Assembly (NCBI GenBank): GCA_945875875.1
Contig: CAMCMI010000004.1
Span: 1-32,580, forward strand
Length of the DNA stretch: 32,580 nt
Direction: 5' to 3'
Origin: Rhizobium sp. Q54
GTDB lineage: Bacteria > Pseudomonadota > Alphaproteobacteria > Rhizobiales > Beijerinckiaceae
Below the pieces are notes generated by a model, which did no database searches, was not told the origin of the DNA, and was given only the letters and a program-made list of their open reading frames with translations. How positions within the stretch are numbered: the first letter of the stretch is position 1; each line of letters starts with the position of its first letter. The position numbers were made by a program, and so were the translations under genes. Shown here in pieces: positions 9,366 to 18,077 of this stretch.

Positions 9366-10379
9366 ATGAAAACCACACGCAAGTTTGCTTTCGCAATCAT
9401 CGCCGCCAGCGCCGCTATCGCCAGTGGGGCGGCGCGTGCGCAAAATCAGGTGATGCAAAATCAGGTGATGGAAGCGATCATTTTCCCCGGCGCCAGCGCC
9501 ACGCCCATTTATGTGGCGCAGGAGAAGGGCTTCTTCGCGCGCGAAGGCCTTGAAGTGCGAACGACCCCCACGCCCAATTCCGGCTTCCAGATGGGAAACC
9601 TGATAGACGGCAAGTTTCAGGTCGCCAGCACGGCGGTCGATAATCTCATCGCCTATCAGGAAGGTCAGGGCTCGGCCAAGACGGAACGCACGCCCGATCT
9701 CATCGTCATCATGGGCGGCGCATCGACATCGCTGGCGCTGATGGCCCTGCCCTCGATCAAGAACCTCAATGATCTGAAAGGGAAGGAATTCGCGCTCGAT
9801 TCGCTGACCACCGGCTACGCCTTCGTGTTGCGGCGGATGCTGGAGAGCAACGGATTTGGCCCCAAGGATTACACGTTCGTGCGCGTGGGAGGCACGCGCG
9901 AGCGCTTTGAGGCGCTGAAGGCTGGAACGAAATCAGCAGGCCTGATCAGCGAGCCTTTCACGACGCAGGCCAAAGAAGCGGGCTTTACCTTCATCGGCGA
10001 TGCAATCCAGAGCGTGGGCCGCTACCAGGCGACCGTGCAGATCGCCAATCGCGATTGGGCCAAGGCGAATGAGAAGGCGACCGTCGGTTATATCCGCGCG
10101 ATGATTTCTGCGATCGACTGGATTTATGATCCAGCCAACAATCAGGAGGCCGCCAGGATTCTGGCCGCCAAAGTGAAAATTCCGGAAGCCGCCGCGCAGC
10201 CCGGCATCAACGGGCTGACAAAGGGACCGGCTGCGCTGGCGCCCAAAGGCGCGCTCGACATCGAGGGCCTGAAGACCGTGATCAGCTTGCGCGAGCAATA
10301 CGCCACGCCGCAGAAGAAGATGAGCGCGCCGGAAAAATATTACGATCTTTCTTATTATAACAAGGCTATTGGCAAGTAG
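9366..10379 (+). CDS. ABC transporter substrate-binding protein (NMT1/THI5-like)
   Basis: Signal peptide; IIFPGASATPIYVAQEKGFFAREGLEV; downstream of the oxidase. Confidence 0.88.
   Translation: MKTTRKFAFAIIAASAAIASGAARAQNQVMQNQVMEAIIFPGASATPIYVAQEKGFFAREGLEVRTTPTPNSGFQMGNLIDGKFQVASTAVDNLIAYQEGQGSAKTERTPDLIVIMGGASTSLALMALPSIKNLNDLKGKEFALDSLTTGYAFVLRRMLESNGFGPKDYTFVRVGGTRERFEALKAGTKSAGLISEPFTTQAKEAGFTFIGDAIQSVGRYQATVQIANRDWAKANEKATVGYIRAMISAIDWIYDPANNQEAARILAAKVKIPEAAAQPGINGLTKGPAALAPKGALDIEGLKTVISLREQYATPQKKMSAPEKYYDLSYYNKAIGK
9441..9470 (+). repeat. Exact 15-bp tandem duplication (caaaatcaggtgatg x2) inside a coding sequence
   Basis: Encodes QNQVMQNQVM directly after the predicted signal-peptide end (ARA). 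Confidence 0.97.
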
Positions 10380-10381
10380 CC

Positions 10382-10479
10382 GAAGAACCCCTCATCCGCC
10401 CCTTCCTAACGCATGGCGCACCTTCTCCCCTTGCGGGAGAAGGTGACGCGCGGAGCGCGGCGGATGAGTGGTATTCTTC
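10382..10479. repeat. Dispersed intergenic palindromic element, copy A
   Basis: Ends GAAGAACCCCTCATCCG ... CGGATGAGTGGTATTCTTC are inverted; internal hairpin CCTTCTCCCcttgcGGGAGAAGG; matches copy B at 30713-30852. Confidence 0.85.
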
Positions 10480-11453
10480 TACTGCCTACTCGCCACATCC
10501 ACCACCCGCTTCTCATTGGCCGATTGCGCAATCGCCTCCAGCACAGTCACGGCATGCACGGCTTGATCCTGCGCAACGGGAAAAGGCCTGGCGCCTGCGA
10601 TAGCGTCGGCGAAGGCCTCGACCTCCAGCAATTCAGGGTCGGCCTCAGGCAGCGTCTCGTCAATTTTGCGCCCGTCGGTCGTTTGCAGGCGGAAAGAATT
10701 CGAGCCGCGCAATTCGGCCCAGCCCTTCGTGCCGAACACCTGAAAGCGGTGGTATTTCGCCGTTGTTCCGATGGCGGTGAGAAAAGCGCTGGCGCCGTTT
10801 TGCATGCGCATCAGCACCGCCGTTGAATCGGCAAGGCCGTTATCGGTGACGTCAAAACGCGACAGCGCATGCACCTGCGATACCGCGCCAAGCGCTTCAA
10901 TCGTCAGATAGAGCATGTGATCGGCGAGCCCGCCGGGCGGGGAGGAGAGCGGATCGCCCTTCCATTCACCGTGTTTGAAGCGATGATAGCGATGGACGCA
11001 GAAATCGCCCTCGGTATGCAACAGCTCGCCTAAAGAGCCCGCTTTCAATTCGTCCCGGAGCATGGCGACGTTAGGCATAAAGCAGCGGTCATAGCCCAGA
11101 GCCAGCACAAGTTTGCGCTGGTCTGCAGCGGCTTTCAACGCTTGCGCATCCGCGCCCGACAGCGCCATCGGCTTGACGCCCAGCACCGGCTTGCCCGCGT
11201 TCAACGCCTGCAGGGAATGGGCGGCGTGCAAATGCGCCGGGCCGCAGGAAACGATGCCCGCAATAGTGGGATTGGCCAGAACGCTGGCGTAATCGGACGT
11301 CAGCACCAGATGTTTGGCGGCTGCAAAATCGCGCACAAGCTCATGACGCGGCGCCACAGCCATCGTGAAGCGAACCTTGTGCGAATGGCCGTTGACGGCC
11401 TCAACCAGCCTTTGGCCAAAATGGCCAAGTCCCACAATTGCGATATTCAGCAT
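10479..11453 (-). CDS. Gfo/Idh/MocA family oxidoreductase
   Basis: MLNIAIVGLGHFGQRLVEAVNGH Rossmann start; start at ATG 11453, not at the ORF-track start 11780. Confidence 0.88.
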   Translation of the reverse strand: MLNIAIVGLGHFGQRLVEAVNGHSHKVRFTMAVAPRHELVRDFAAAKHLVLTSDYASVLANPTIAGIVSCGPAHLHAAHSLQALNAGKPVLGVKPMALSGADAQALKAAADQRKLVLALGYDRCFMPNVAMLRDELKAGSLGELLHTEGDFCVHRYHRFKHGEWKGDPLSSPPGGLADHMLYLTIEALGAVSQVHALSRFDVTDNGLADSTAVLMRMQNGASAFLTAIGTTAKYHRFQVFGTKGWAELRGSNSFRLQTTDGRKIDETLPEADPELLEVEAFADAIAGARPFPVAQDQAVHAVTVLEAIAQSANEKRVVDVASRQ

Positions 11454-11540
11454 GTTTTGTTTCCGCCTCGTTCGGGCTGAACCTAAAGGCTTTGTGCGCT
11501 TTTGTGTAGACGGGTCATGCATACGCAAGGAGGCGCGCAA

Positions 11541-12170
11541 ATGCCAGACGCTCACGCCGCATCGCCACGCTGGCGCGCCCGCATTATCGAAACGCATGCC
11601 TTTGCTTTGGTTGAACAGGAGGCCGGTCAGCACGCGGGGGATTGCCCGCCGGTTGTGTGCCTTGGCTTTCCCGAGCCCGCCGCCTCGCGCATGCTCGACG
11701 ATCTGGCGCAAAGCTTTCACATGATCGCGCTGGCGCCAGCCGCCGTACCTTTGAGCGCTTCTGAAGAGCTGGACGCCCATGCGTTTGCGCGCGAGGCTTT
11801 GGCCTGCGCCGACCGCTTAAGCCTTGCCCGTTTCAGCGTGCTGGCGCGCGGCGACGACAACCATGCCGCGCTCTGCCTGGCGCTGATCGCGCCACAGCGC
11901 GTGGCGGGAATGGCGCTGATTGCGCCCGATCTGCATTCGCGCGACGGGGCGGCGCAGGACGCGCAACTGATGGAAAAACTGGCGCAGGTGCGCGCGCCCG
12001 TGCTGGCGATGTTTGGCGCGCTGGATCGCCTCGCAAATCCGCACTTGTGGCGCGAGCGCCTGCCCGCATGTCACGTCGTGTTCTTCGCGAACGCCGGATC
12101 GCAACCAGATCGCGAACGCCCCCATGCGCTGGCCCGCGCCGCCGGGGCCTTCCTGCGCACGCCCGGCTGA
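11541..12170 (+). CDS. Alpha/beta-hydrolase-fold protein with degenerate catalytic motifs
   Basis: Fold-like pattern (FSVLARGDDNHAALCLALIAPQRVAGMALIAPD; PVLAMFGALDRLANP; ERPHALARAAGAFL); start uncertain (11502-11541). Confidence 0.6.
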   Translation: MPDAHAASPRWRARIIETHAFALVEQEAGQHAGDCPPVVCLGFPEPAASRMLDDLAQSFHMIALAPAAVPLSASEELDAHAFAREALACADRLSLARFSVLARGDDNHAALCLALIAPQRVAGMALIAPDLHSRDGAAQDAQLMEKLAQVRAPVLAMFGALDRLANPHLWRERLPACHVVFFANAGSQPDRERPHALARAAGAFLRTPG

Positions 12171-12175
12171 AGGGG

Positions 12176-12203
12176 CTCCATCTAGGCCGCGCGCGGTCCA
12201 AAG
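12176..12203. repeat. Collapsed copy of the GGACC/GGTCC repeat family
   Basis: CTCCATCTaggCCGCGCGCGGTCCAAAG; shares the CTCCATCT and GGTCCAAAG flanks with 24677-24739. Confidence 0.6.
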
Positions 12204-12263
12204 GGGGCTTTGTGCAACAATCGACTAAGAGTTAAACAAGCCTGGCACATTGAGGAAACGACC

Positions 12264-12740
12264 ATGAACATTCGCCCCGCCCTGCCCTCCGAGGCAGAAG
12301 CCGCCATTGAGCTTGTGCGGCGTTCGATCACGCAGCTTTGCGTCGAGGATCACCAGAATGATTCCCTGACGCTGCAAGGCTGGCTCGCCAACAAGAGCGC
12401 CAAAAACATGCGCGCCTGGATCGAAACCCCGGGCTCCTTCGCCTTTGTGGCAGAGCGCGATAGCAGTCTTGTCGGCGTCGGCGTCTACACCGGCGCGGGC
12501 GATCTGCTGCTGCTTTACGTCGATCCCGAGGCGCGCTTTTCAGGAATCAGCTCGGCTTTACTCAAGCACATGGAGGACAGCGCGCGGGCGTTACGATTGC
12601 CCAGCCTGCATGTCAGCGCCAGTCGGGCGGCGCGGCGGTTCTTTCTGGAGCGCGGCTATCACGTGCAGGCGCAGGACGACGATATTTTCGAATCTGAACT
12701 CGGGCCGGAAGACAGCAACGAGATGGCCAAAGCACTCTGA
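12264..12740 (+). CDS. GNAT family N-acetyltransferase
   Basis: MNIRPALPSEAEAAIELVRRS...LLLLYVDPEARFSGISSALLKHME...FFLERGYH. Confidence 0.87.
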   Translation: MNIRPALPSEAEAAIELVRRSITQLCVEDHQNDSLTLQGWLANKSAKNMRAWIETPGSFAFVAERDSSLVGVGVYTGAGDLLLLYVDPEARFSGISSALLKHMEDSARALRLPSLHVSASRAARRFFLERGYHVQAQDDDIFESELGPEDSNEMAKAL

Positions 12741-12756
12741 GGATCAAGCGCTTTAA

Positions 12757-14019
12757 CTATTCGGCAGCCACCGCGCCATAGCCCGCTGCGCTGATGCGCG
12801 GCGCCTTGCGCGGCAGGCCCAGCCGCTGCCAGACGTCGCTCATCGCGCCCACAAGCGCGGCCACATGCGCGTCGGTATGGGCCGGGGTCGGCGTGATGCG
12901 CAGCCGCTCGGCGCCGCGCGCGACCGTGGGATAATTGATCGGCTGGATGTAGATATCGTGGCGCTCCAGCAGCATGTCGCTGGCGGTCTTGCACAATTCG
13001 GCGTCGCCAACGAACACCGGCACGATGTGGGACGGGTTCTCCATCACCGGAATGCCTGCCGCAACCAGCGCCGCCTTGGACTGCGCCACCTGCCGCTGCT
13101 GGCTGAGGCGCTCGACATCGGACGCCTTCAGCAATTTCACGGCGGCATGCGCAGCGGCGGCGACAGCCGGGGGCAGCGCGGTCGTGAAGATGAACGAGGG
13201 CGCATAGCTGCGCACGGCGTCGATAATCACCTGATCGGCGGCGATGTAGCCGCCCAGCGTGCCAAACCCCTTGGCCAACGTGCCTTCGATGACGTCGATC
13301 CGGTCCATCACGCCTTCGCGCTCGCAAATGCCGCCGCCGTGAGCGCCGTACATGCCAACAGCATGAACTTCGTCGACATAGGTCATGGCGCTGTATTCTT
13401 CCGCCAGCTCGCAAATGCGCTTCACCGGGGCGATGTCGCCGTCCATGGAATAGAGGCTCTCGAAGACGATCAGCTTGGCGCGCGCGCGCCCCGCGGCCTT
13501 CAACAGCTGCTCCAGATGCTCCATGTCGTTGTGATTGAAAATCTGCTTTTCGGCGCCCGAGCGCTTCACGCCCTCAATCATCGAATTGTGGTTGAGCGCG
13601 TCCGAGATAATCAGGCAATCGGGCAGCAATTGCGCAATGGTTGAGATCGCCGCCAGATTTGAGATCCAGCCGGACGTGAACGCCAGCGCGGATTCCTTGC
13701 CGTGCAGATCGGCCAGCTCGGCCTCAAGCTTCACAAGCGGGTGGCTGTTGCCTGAAATGTTGCGGGTGCCTCCGGCGCCGACGCCAAAAGCGTGCGCGGC
13801 CTCGCTCATGGCGGCGATCACGTCCGGGTGCTGGCCCATGGCCAGATAATCGTTCGAGCACCAGATCACGACGTCGCGCATCGCGCCGTCCGGCCCGTCC
13901 GGGCGCCAGCGCGCGTGCGGAAAGCGCGAGGAATCGCGCTCAAGGTCCGCAAACACGCGGTAACGCCGTTCGTCGCGGAGGCGGTCGATCGCCTGGCCGA
14001 AGTGCCGCCTGTAATCCAT
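12757..14019 (-). CDS. hemA: 5-aminolevulinate synthase (ALAS)
   Basis: [67 protein letters not shown]. Confidence 0.96.
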   Translation of the reverse strand: MDYRRHFGQAIDRLRDERRYRVFADLERDSSRFPHARWRPDGPDGAMRDVVIWCSNDYLAMGQHPDVIAAMSEAAHAFGVGAGGTRNISGNSHPLVKLEAELADLHGKESALAFTSGWISNLAAISTIAQLLPDCLIISDALNHNSMIEGVKRSGAEKQIFNHNDMEHLEQLLKAAGRARAKLIVFESLYSMDGDIAPVKRICELAEEYSAMTYVDEVHAVGMYGAHGGGICEREGVMDRIDVIEGTLAKGFGTLGGYIAADQVIIDAVRSYAPSFIFTTALPPAVAAAAHAAVKLLKASDVERLSQQRQVAQSKAALVAAGIPVMENPSHIVPVFVGDAELCKTASDMLLERHDIYIQPINYPTVARGAERLRITPTPAHTDAHVAALVGAMSDVWQRLGLPRKAPRISAAGYGAVAAE

Positions 14020-14271
14020 ACTCAAGCCGTCCCCGCCTGGACCGGAGCCTTTTGCTAGCTGCGGCAGCGACCGGAAAACGTGTGCGTTCCCCGGCCTGTC
14101 TGGAATGATCATAAAATCACATAAATCTTTTTGGGTCGAGGCGCGAGAGGCGCATCGTCTCAGCCTAAGGGTTGTACGCAGACCGTCTTTGCGTTGGATC
14201 AGATTCGAGGTCGTTGCGGCCATAAGACGGCAGCGCCGCAATCCCAAAGATCAATCATGCACCTCCAGCGC

Positions 14272-14403
14272 CGTCATGGACGGGCTTGTCCCGTCCATCC
14301 ACGTAAGCGGCGCAAGCCGTGGCTTTGCATGCCAGCCGCGAGGCTCGGAACGGCGTGGGTGGCCGGGACTGATCCCCGATCAAGTCCGGGGACGGCCATG
14401 ACG
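14272..14403. repeat. Composite intergenic palindromic repeat
   Basis: Outer inverted ends CGTCATGG (14272-14279) and CCATGACG (14396-14403); inner hairpin ATGGACGGGcttgtCCCGTCCAT (14276-14298). Confidence 0.75.
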
Positions 14404-14530
14404 TGGTTGGGATGTTGTCCTCGTGCGCAATCTTATTGCCAAGCCACAGAATTTATAATTTCGGCGCCTGTGCCATCCTGTGCGCGAGCGGGGGCTTTTG
14501 GCGCAAGCGCGCGGTTGCGGAGGTGGCCCC

Positions 14531-15775
14531 ATGGGCGGTTTGCTCGAAGCATTCCTGAAAACCTTTCTCAGGCGCGGGGAGCTGGAGGTCCGGCTCGCAG
14601 ATGGGCGAACCTTCGCCTGCGGCGACGGCGCGGGAAAGCCCGCCGCCATCGCATTCCGGGATTCATCGGCTGAGATGCGCCTGTTGCGCGACCCCACGAT
14701 GGCGCTGGGCGAGCTCTATATGGAGGGCGGGCTCGTCCTTGAGCGGGGCGACCTTTACGATCTGCTGGAGATCGGCCTGCGCAATCTGGAGCCAGGCGAG
14801 GCGCACGGGTGGATTCGCGCGCTCGACGGCGTGCGGTTTGCGCTGCGGCGTCTGCACCAGCGCAACGATGCGGGCAAGGCGCGCAGCAATATCGCCCACC
14901 ATTACGATCTGGGAAACGCCTTCTACGAATTGTTTCTTGATTCCGACATGCAATATTCCTGCGCTTATTTTGAGCATCCCGGCATGAACCTTGAGGATGC
15001 GCAACTGGCCAAGAAGCGCCATATCGCCGCCAAGCTCCTCGTCGATCCCGGCCATAGAGTGCTCGACATCGGTTGCGGCTGGGGCGGCATGGCGCTGTAT
15101 CTGGCCAGCGTCTGCGGCGCCGATCCTGTCGGCGTCACCCTCTCAAACGAGCAATTGGCCCGCGCGCAGGCCCGCGCCGCCGCACGGGGCGCGCCCGCCG
15201 CCTTCCGCTTGCAGGATTACCGCAACGTGCGCGAGACCTTTGACCGCGTGGTGTCGGTGGGCATGCTAGAGCATGTCGGAGCGGCTTATTTCGAGGGCTA
15301 TTTCAGGCAGGTGGCGCGCCTGTTGAAGAAGAACGGCGTGGCGCTGATCCATGTGATCGGGCGCCCGGAGGGGCCGGGCGTCACCAATCCATGGATCGCC
15401 AAATATATTTTCCCCGGCGGCTATATCCCTTCGCTCTCGGAACTTGCCCGCGCGATTGAGCGCGCCGGACTGCTCGTCACCGACGTCGAGGTGCTTCGCG
15501 TGCATTACGCCGACACTTTGAAAGCCTGGCGCGAGCGGTTCACGGCCCGCCGGGCGGAGGCGCTCGCCATGTATGACGAACGCTTTTGCCGTATGTGGGA
15601 CTTCTATCTGGCTGGCAGCGAGGCCTGCTTTCGCCTTGGCCAGCAGAGCGTGTTCCAGATTCAGCTCGCCCACGACGTGAACGCAATCCCCCTCACGCGC
15701 GCCTACATCCCTGAGCGCGAGGCGCGTTTACAGGATCGGGAGATGCGTGAGCAACTACGAACACCCGGGGAGTAA
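14531..15775 (+). CDS. Cyclopropane-fatty-acyl-phospholipid synthase family methyltransferase
   Basis: NIAHHYDLGNAFYELFLDSDMQYSCAYF; VLDIGCGWGGMALYLA; VSVGMLEHVG. Confidence 0.93.
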   Translation: MGGLLEAFLKTFLRRGELEVRLADGRTFACGDGAGKPAAIAFRDSSAEMRLLRDPTMALGELYMEGGLVLERGDLYDLLEIGLRNLEPGEAHGWIRALDGVRFALRRLHQRNDAGKARSNIAHHYDLGNAFYELFLDSDMQYSCAYFEHPGMNLEDAQLAKKRHIAAKLLVDPGHRVLDIGCGWGGMALYLASVCGADPVGVTLSNEQLARAQARAAARGAPAAFRLQDYRNVRETFDRVVSVGMLEHVGAAYFEGYFRQVARLLKKNGVALIHVIGRPEGPGVTNPWIAKYIFPGGYIPSLSELARAIERAGLLVTDVEVLRVHYADTLKAWRERFTARRAEALAMYDERFCRMWDFYLAGSEACFRLGQQSVFQIQLAHDVNAIPLTRAYIPEREARLQDREMREQLRTPGE

Positions 15776-15877
15776 CCTCCGTATTTCCACGATTTTTCCA
15801 CTGGCGCGCTGCGCCGGGCGCGATAGACTGCATCCATGACCCGCCAGATCAGCAAGGCGGGCGATGGGGAGGAAAGC

Positions 15878-18061
15878 ATGGGAGCGATCAGCAACCTGCG
15901 CGCGTCGGCTTTGGGCGCCGCTAATTTAACCGCCGTAATCGGCGCCGCCGCGATTGGCTTCGCGGCGCTGGGATTAAGTCCGGCCTTCGCACAAGCCGCC
16001 AGCGCACAATCGGTGGCGATTGATTCCGACGACATCGGCGGCGTGGTGCGCGGCCCCAATGGGCCTGAAGCCGGCGTCTGGGTGATTGCGGAAACCCGCG
16101 ACCTGCCGGTGCGCTTCATCAAAATCGTCGTCACCGACGATCAGGGCCGCTTTGTTCTGCCAGACCTGCCCAAGGCCAGTTACGACGTCTGGGTGCGCGG
16201 CTATGGGCTTGTTGATTCCGACAAGGTGAAATCCGAGCCCGGCAAGCATCTTGCGCTCATATCCAAACCTGCCCCGAACGAGGCCGCCGCCGCGCATTAT
16301 TATCCGGCGATCTATTGGTTTTCGATGATGAAGATTCCCGGCGCCGACCAGTTTGGCGGTGCGGGCGACATTCCCAAGAACATCACGCAGAATGCGTGGC
16401 TGAACCTGATGAAGAACAACGGCTGCGTCGGCTGCCACCAATTGGGGCAATTGTCGACGCGCACCATTCCCAAAGAGTTTGGGCAATTCGCCAGCCATGA
16501 AGAGGCGTGGTTGCGGCGCATTCAATCGGGCCAGTCGGGCGAGAGCATGGTCAACATCATTGCTGGCCAGCTCAACAGCGTACCACTGAAATATTTCGGC
16601 GACTGGACCCAGCGCGTCGCCAACGGCGAATTGCCGAAAGCAAAGCCCCAGCGCCCAAGCGGCGAAGAGCGCAACATCGTCGTCACGCTGCGCGACTGGA
16701 TGAACGAAAAACAATATCTGCATGACCTGATCGCCAGCGACCGACGCAACCCGACCGTCAACGCCTATGGCCTGCTCTATGGTTCGCCCGAATATTCTTC
16801 CGACGACATGCCGATCCTCGATCCGGTGAAGAACGTCACAACGACTTTCCGCATGCCGGTCGCCCCCGATACGCCAGAAGCGCTTGGGCCGGGGCACGCG
16901 GCCTCAAAGGACGCGTTGCAACCCTCCGCCTATTGGGGCGATGAAAAAATCTGGAACACGAAGGCCAACAACCACAACGCCATGTTTGATTCCAAAGGCC
17001 GCCTGTGGATGGCGGCCACTGGTCATGCGCCAGCCAATCCAGACTTTTGCAAGAAAGGCTCGGACCATCCCTCGGCAAAGGCGTTTCCGCTGGATCGCAC
17101 CAATCGCCGCGTGACGATGTTTGACCCCGGGACGCAAAAATATACCGCGCTGCAGACCTGCTTTGGCGCGCATCATCTGCAATTTGGTTATGACAAGAAC
17201 GAAACCGTCTGGATGAGCGGCGGCGGGCCTGTCGTGGGCTGGATCAACACCAGGCTGCTGGACGAGACCGGCGACATCCAGAAGGCGCAAGGCTGGACGA
17301 CCTTGGTGCTCGACACCAACGGCAACGGTCGCCGGGACGAGGCGGTGGAGCCCAACCAGCCGGTCGACCCCACCAAGGACAAGCGCATCGTGGCTGGCTT
17401 CTACGCCGTGATGCCGCACCCAACCGACGGCTCGATCTGGGGCTCGTTCCGCTCCAATCCCGGCGCGGTCGTGCGCATCCAGCCCGGCGACAATCCTTCC
17501 GAAACGGCTCTGGCGGAAATCTACAACGTGCCCATGCCCGGCTTTGGCGTACGCGGCGGCGACATCGACAAGAAGGGCGTGGTCTGGGTGTCTCTGGCCA
17601 GCGGCCACATGGGCGCCTTCGACCGCTCCAAATGCAAAGCCCCGCTCAACGGCCCCAAGGCGACCGGCAACCATTGCCCGGAAGGCTGGACGTTTCATAA
17701 ATACCCCGGCCCCGGCTTTGAGGGGATTGGCGATAACAGCGCCGAGTCGAGCTATTATTCATGGGTCGACCAGCACAACACGTTCGGGCTTGGCGAGGAC
17801 ATCCCCATGTCGACTGGCAATCTCAATGACGGCCTGATCGCGCTCAAGGACGGCAAGATGCTGAACCTGCGCGTGCCCTATCCCCTGGGCTTCTACGCCA
17901 AGGGGTTTGACGGTCGCATCGACGATGCAAAAGCCGGCTGGAAAGGCCGCGGCCTGTGGGCGTCCAACGGCGACCGCACGCCGTGGTTGATTGAAGGGGG
18001 CAAGGGCACGAAGCCTCTGGCGGCGCACTTCCAGCTGCGCCCCAACCCGCTCGCCAAATAA
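15878..18061 (+). CDS. Secreted multidomain protein: carboxypeptidase-regulatory-like (CNA-B-like) domain, c-type heme motif, NHL/Vgb-like beta-propeller
   Basis: Signal peptide; GGVVRGPNGPEAGVWVIAETRD...VTDDQGRFVLPDLPKASYDVWVRGYG; CVGCH heme motif; FDSKGRLWMAATG and DIDKKGVVWVSLASG propeller repeats. Confidence 0.8.
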   Translation: MGAISNLRASALGAANLTAVIGAAAIGFAALGLSPAFAQAASAQSVAIDSDDIGGVVRGPNGPEAGVWVIAETRDLPVRFIKIVVTDDQGRFVLPDLPKASYDVWVRGYGLVDSDKVKSEPGKHLALISKPAPNEAAAAHYYPAIYWFSMMKIPGADQFGGAGDIPKNITQNAWLNLMKNNGCVGCHQLGQLSTRTIPKEFGQFASHEEAWLRRIQSGQSGESMVNIIAGQLNSVPLKYFGDWTQRVANGELPKAKPQRPSGEERNIVVTLRDWMNEKQYLHDLIASDRRNPTVNAYGLLYGSPEYSSDDMPILDPVKNVTTTFRMPVAPDTPEALGPGHAASKDALQPSAYWGDEKIWNTKANNHNAMFDSKGRLWMAATGHAPANPDFCKKGSDHPSAKAFPLDRTNRRVTMFDPGTQKYTALQTCFGAHHLQFGYDKNETVWMSGGGPVVGWINTRLLDETGDIQKAQGWTTLVLDTNGNGRRDEAVEPNQPVDPTKDKRIVAGFYAVMPHPTDGSIWGSFRSNPGAVVRIQPGDNPSETALAEIYNVPMPGFGVRGGDIDKKGVVWVSLASGHMGAFDRSKCKAPLNGPKATGNHCPEGWTFHKYPGPGFEGIGDNSAESSYYSWVDQHNTFGLGEDIPMSTGNLNDGLIALKDGKMLNLRVPYPLGFYAKGFDGRIDDAKAGWKGRGLWASNGDRTPWLIEGGKGTKPLAAHFQLRPNPLAK

Positions 18062-18077
18062 GCGAACGCGAAAAACA

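Noticed and set aside
11454-11780. N-terminal extension of the Gfo/Idh ORF
   Set aside because: Rossmann fold begins at MLNIAIVGLGHFG (11453); upstream residues are antisense to the neighbouring gene.
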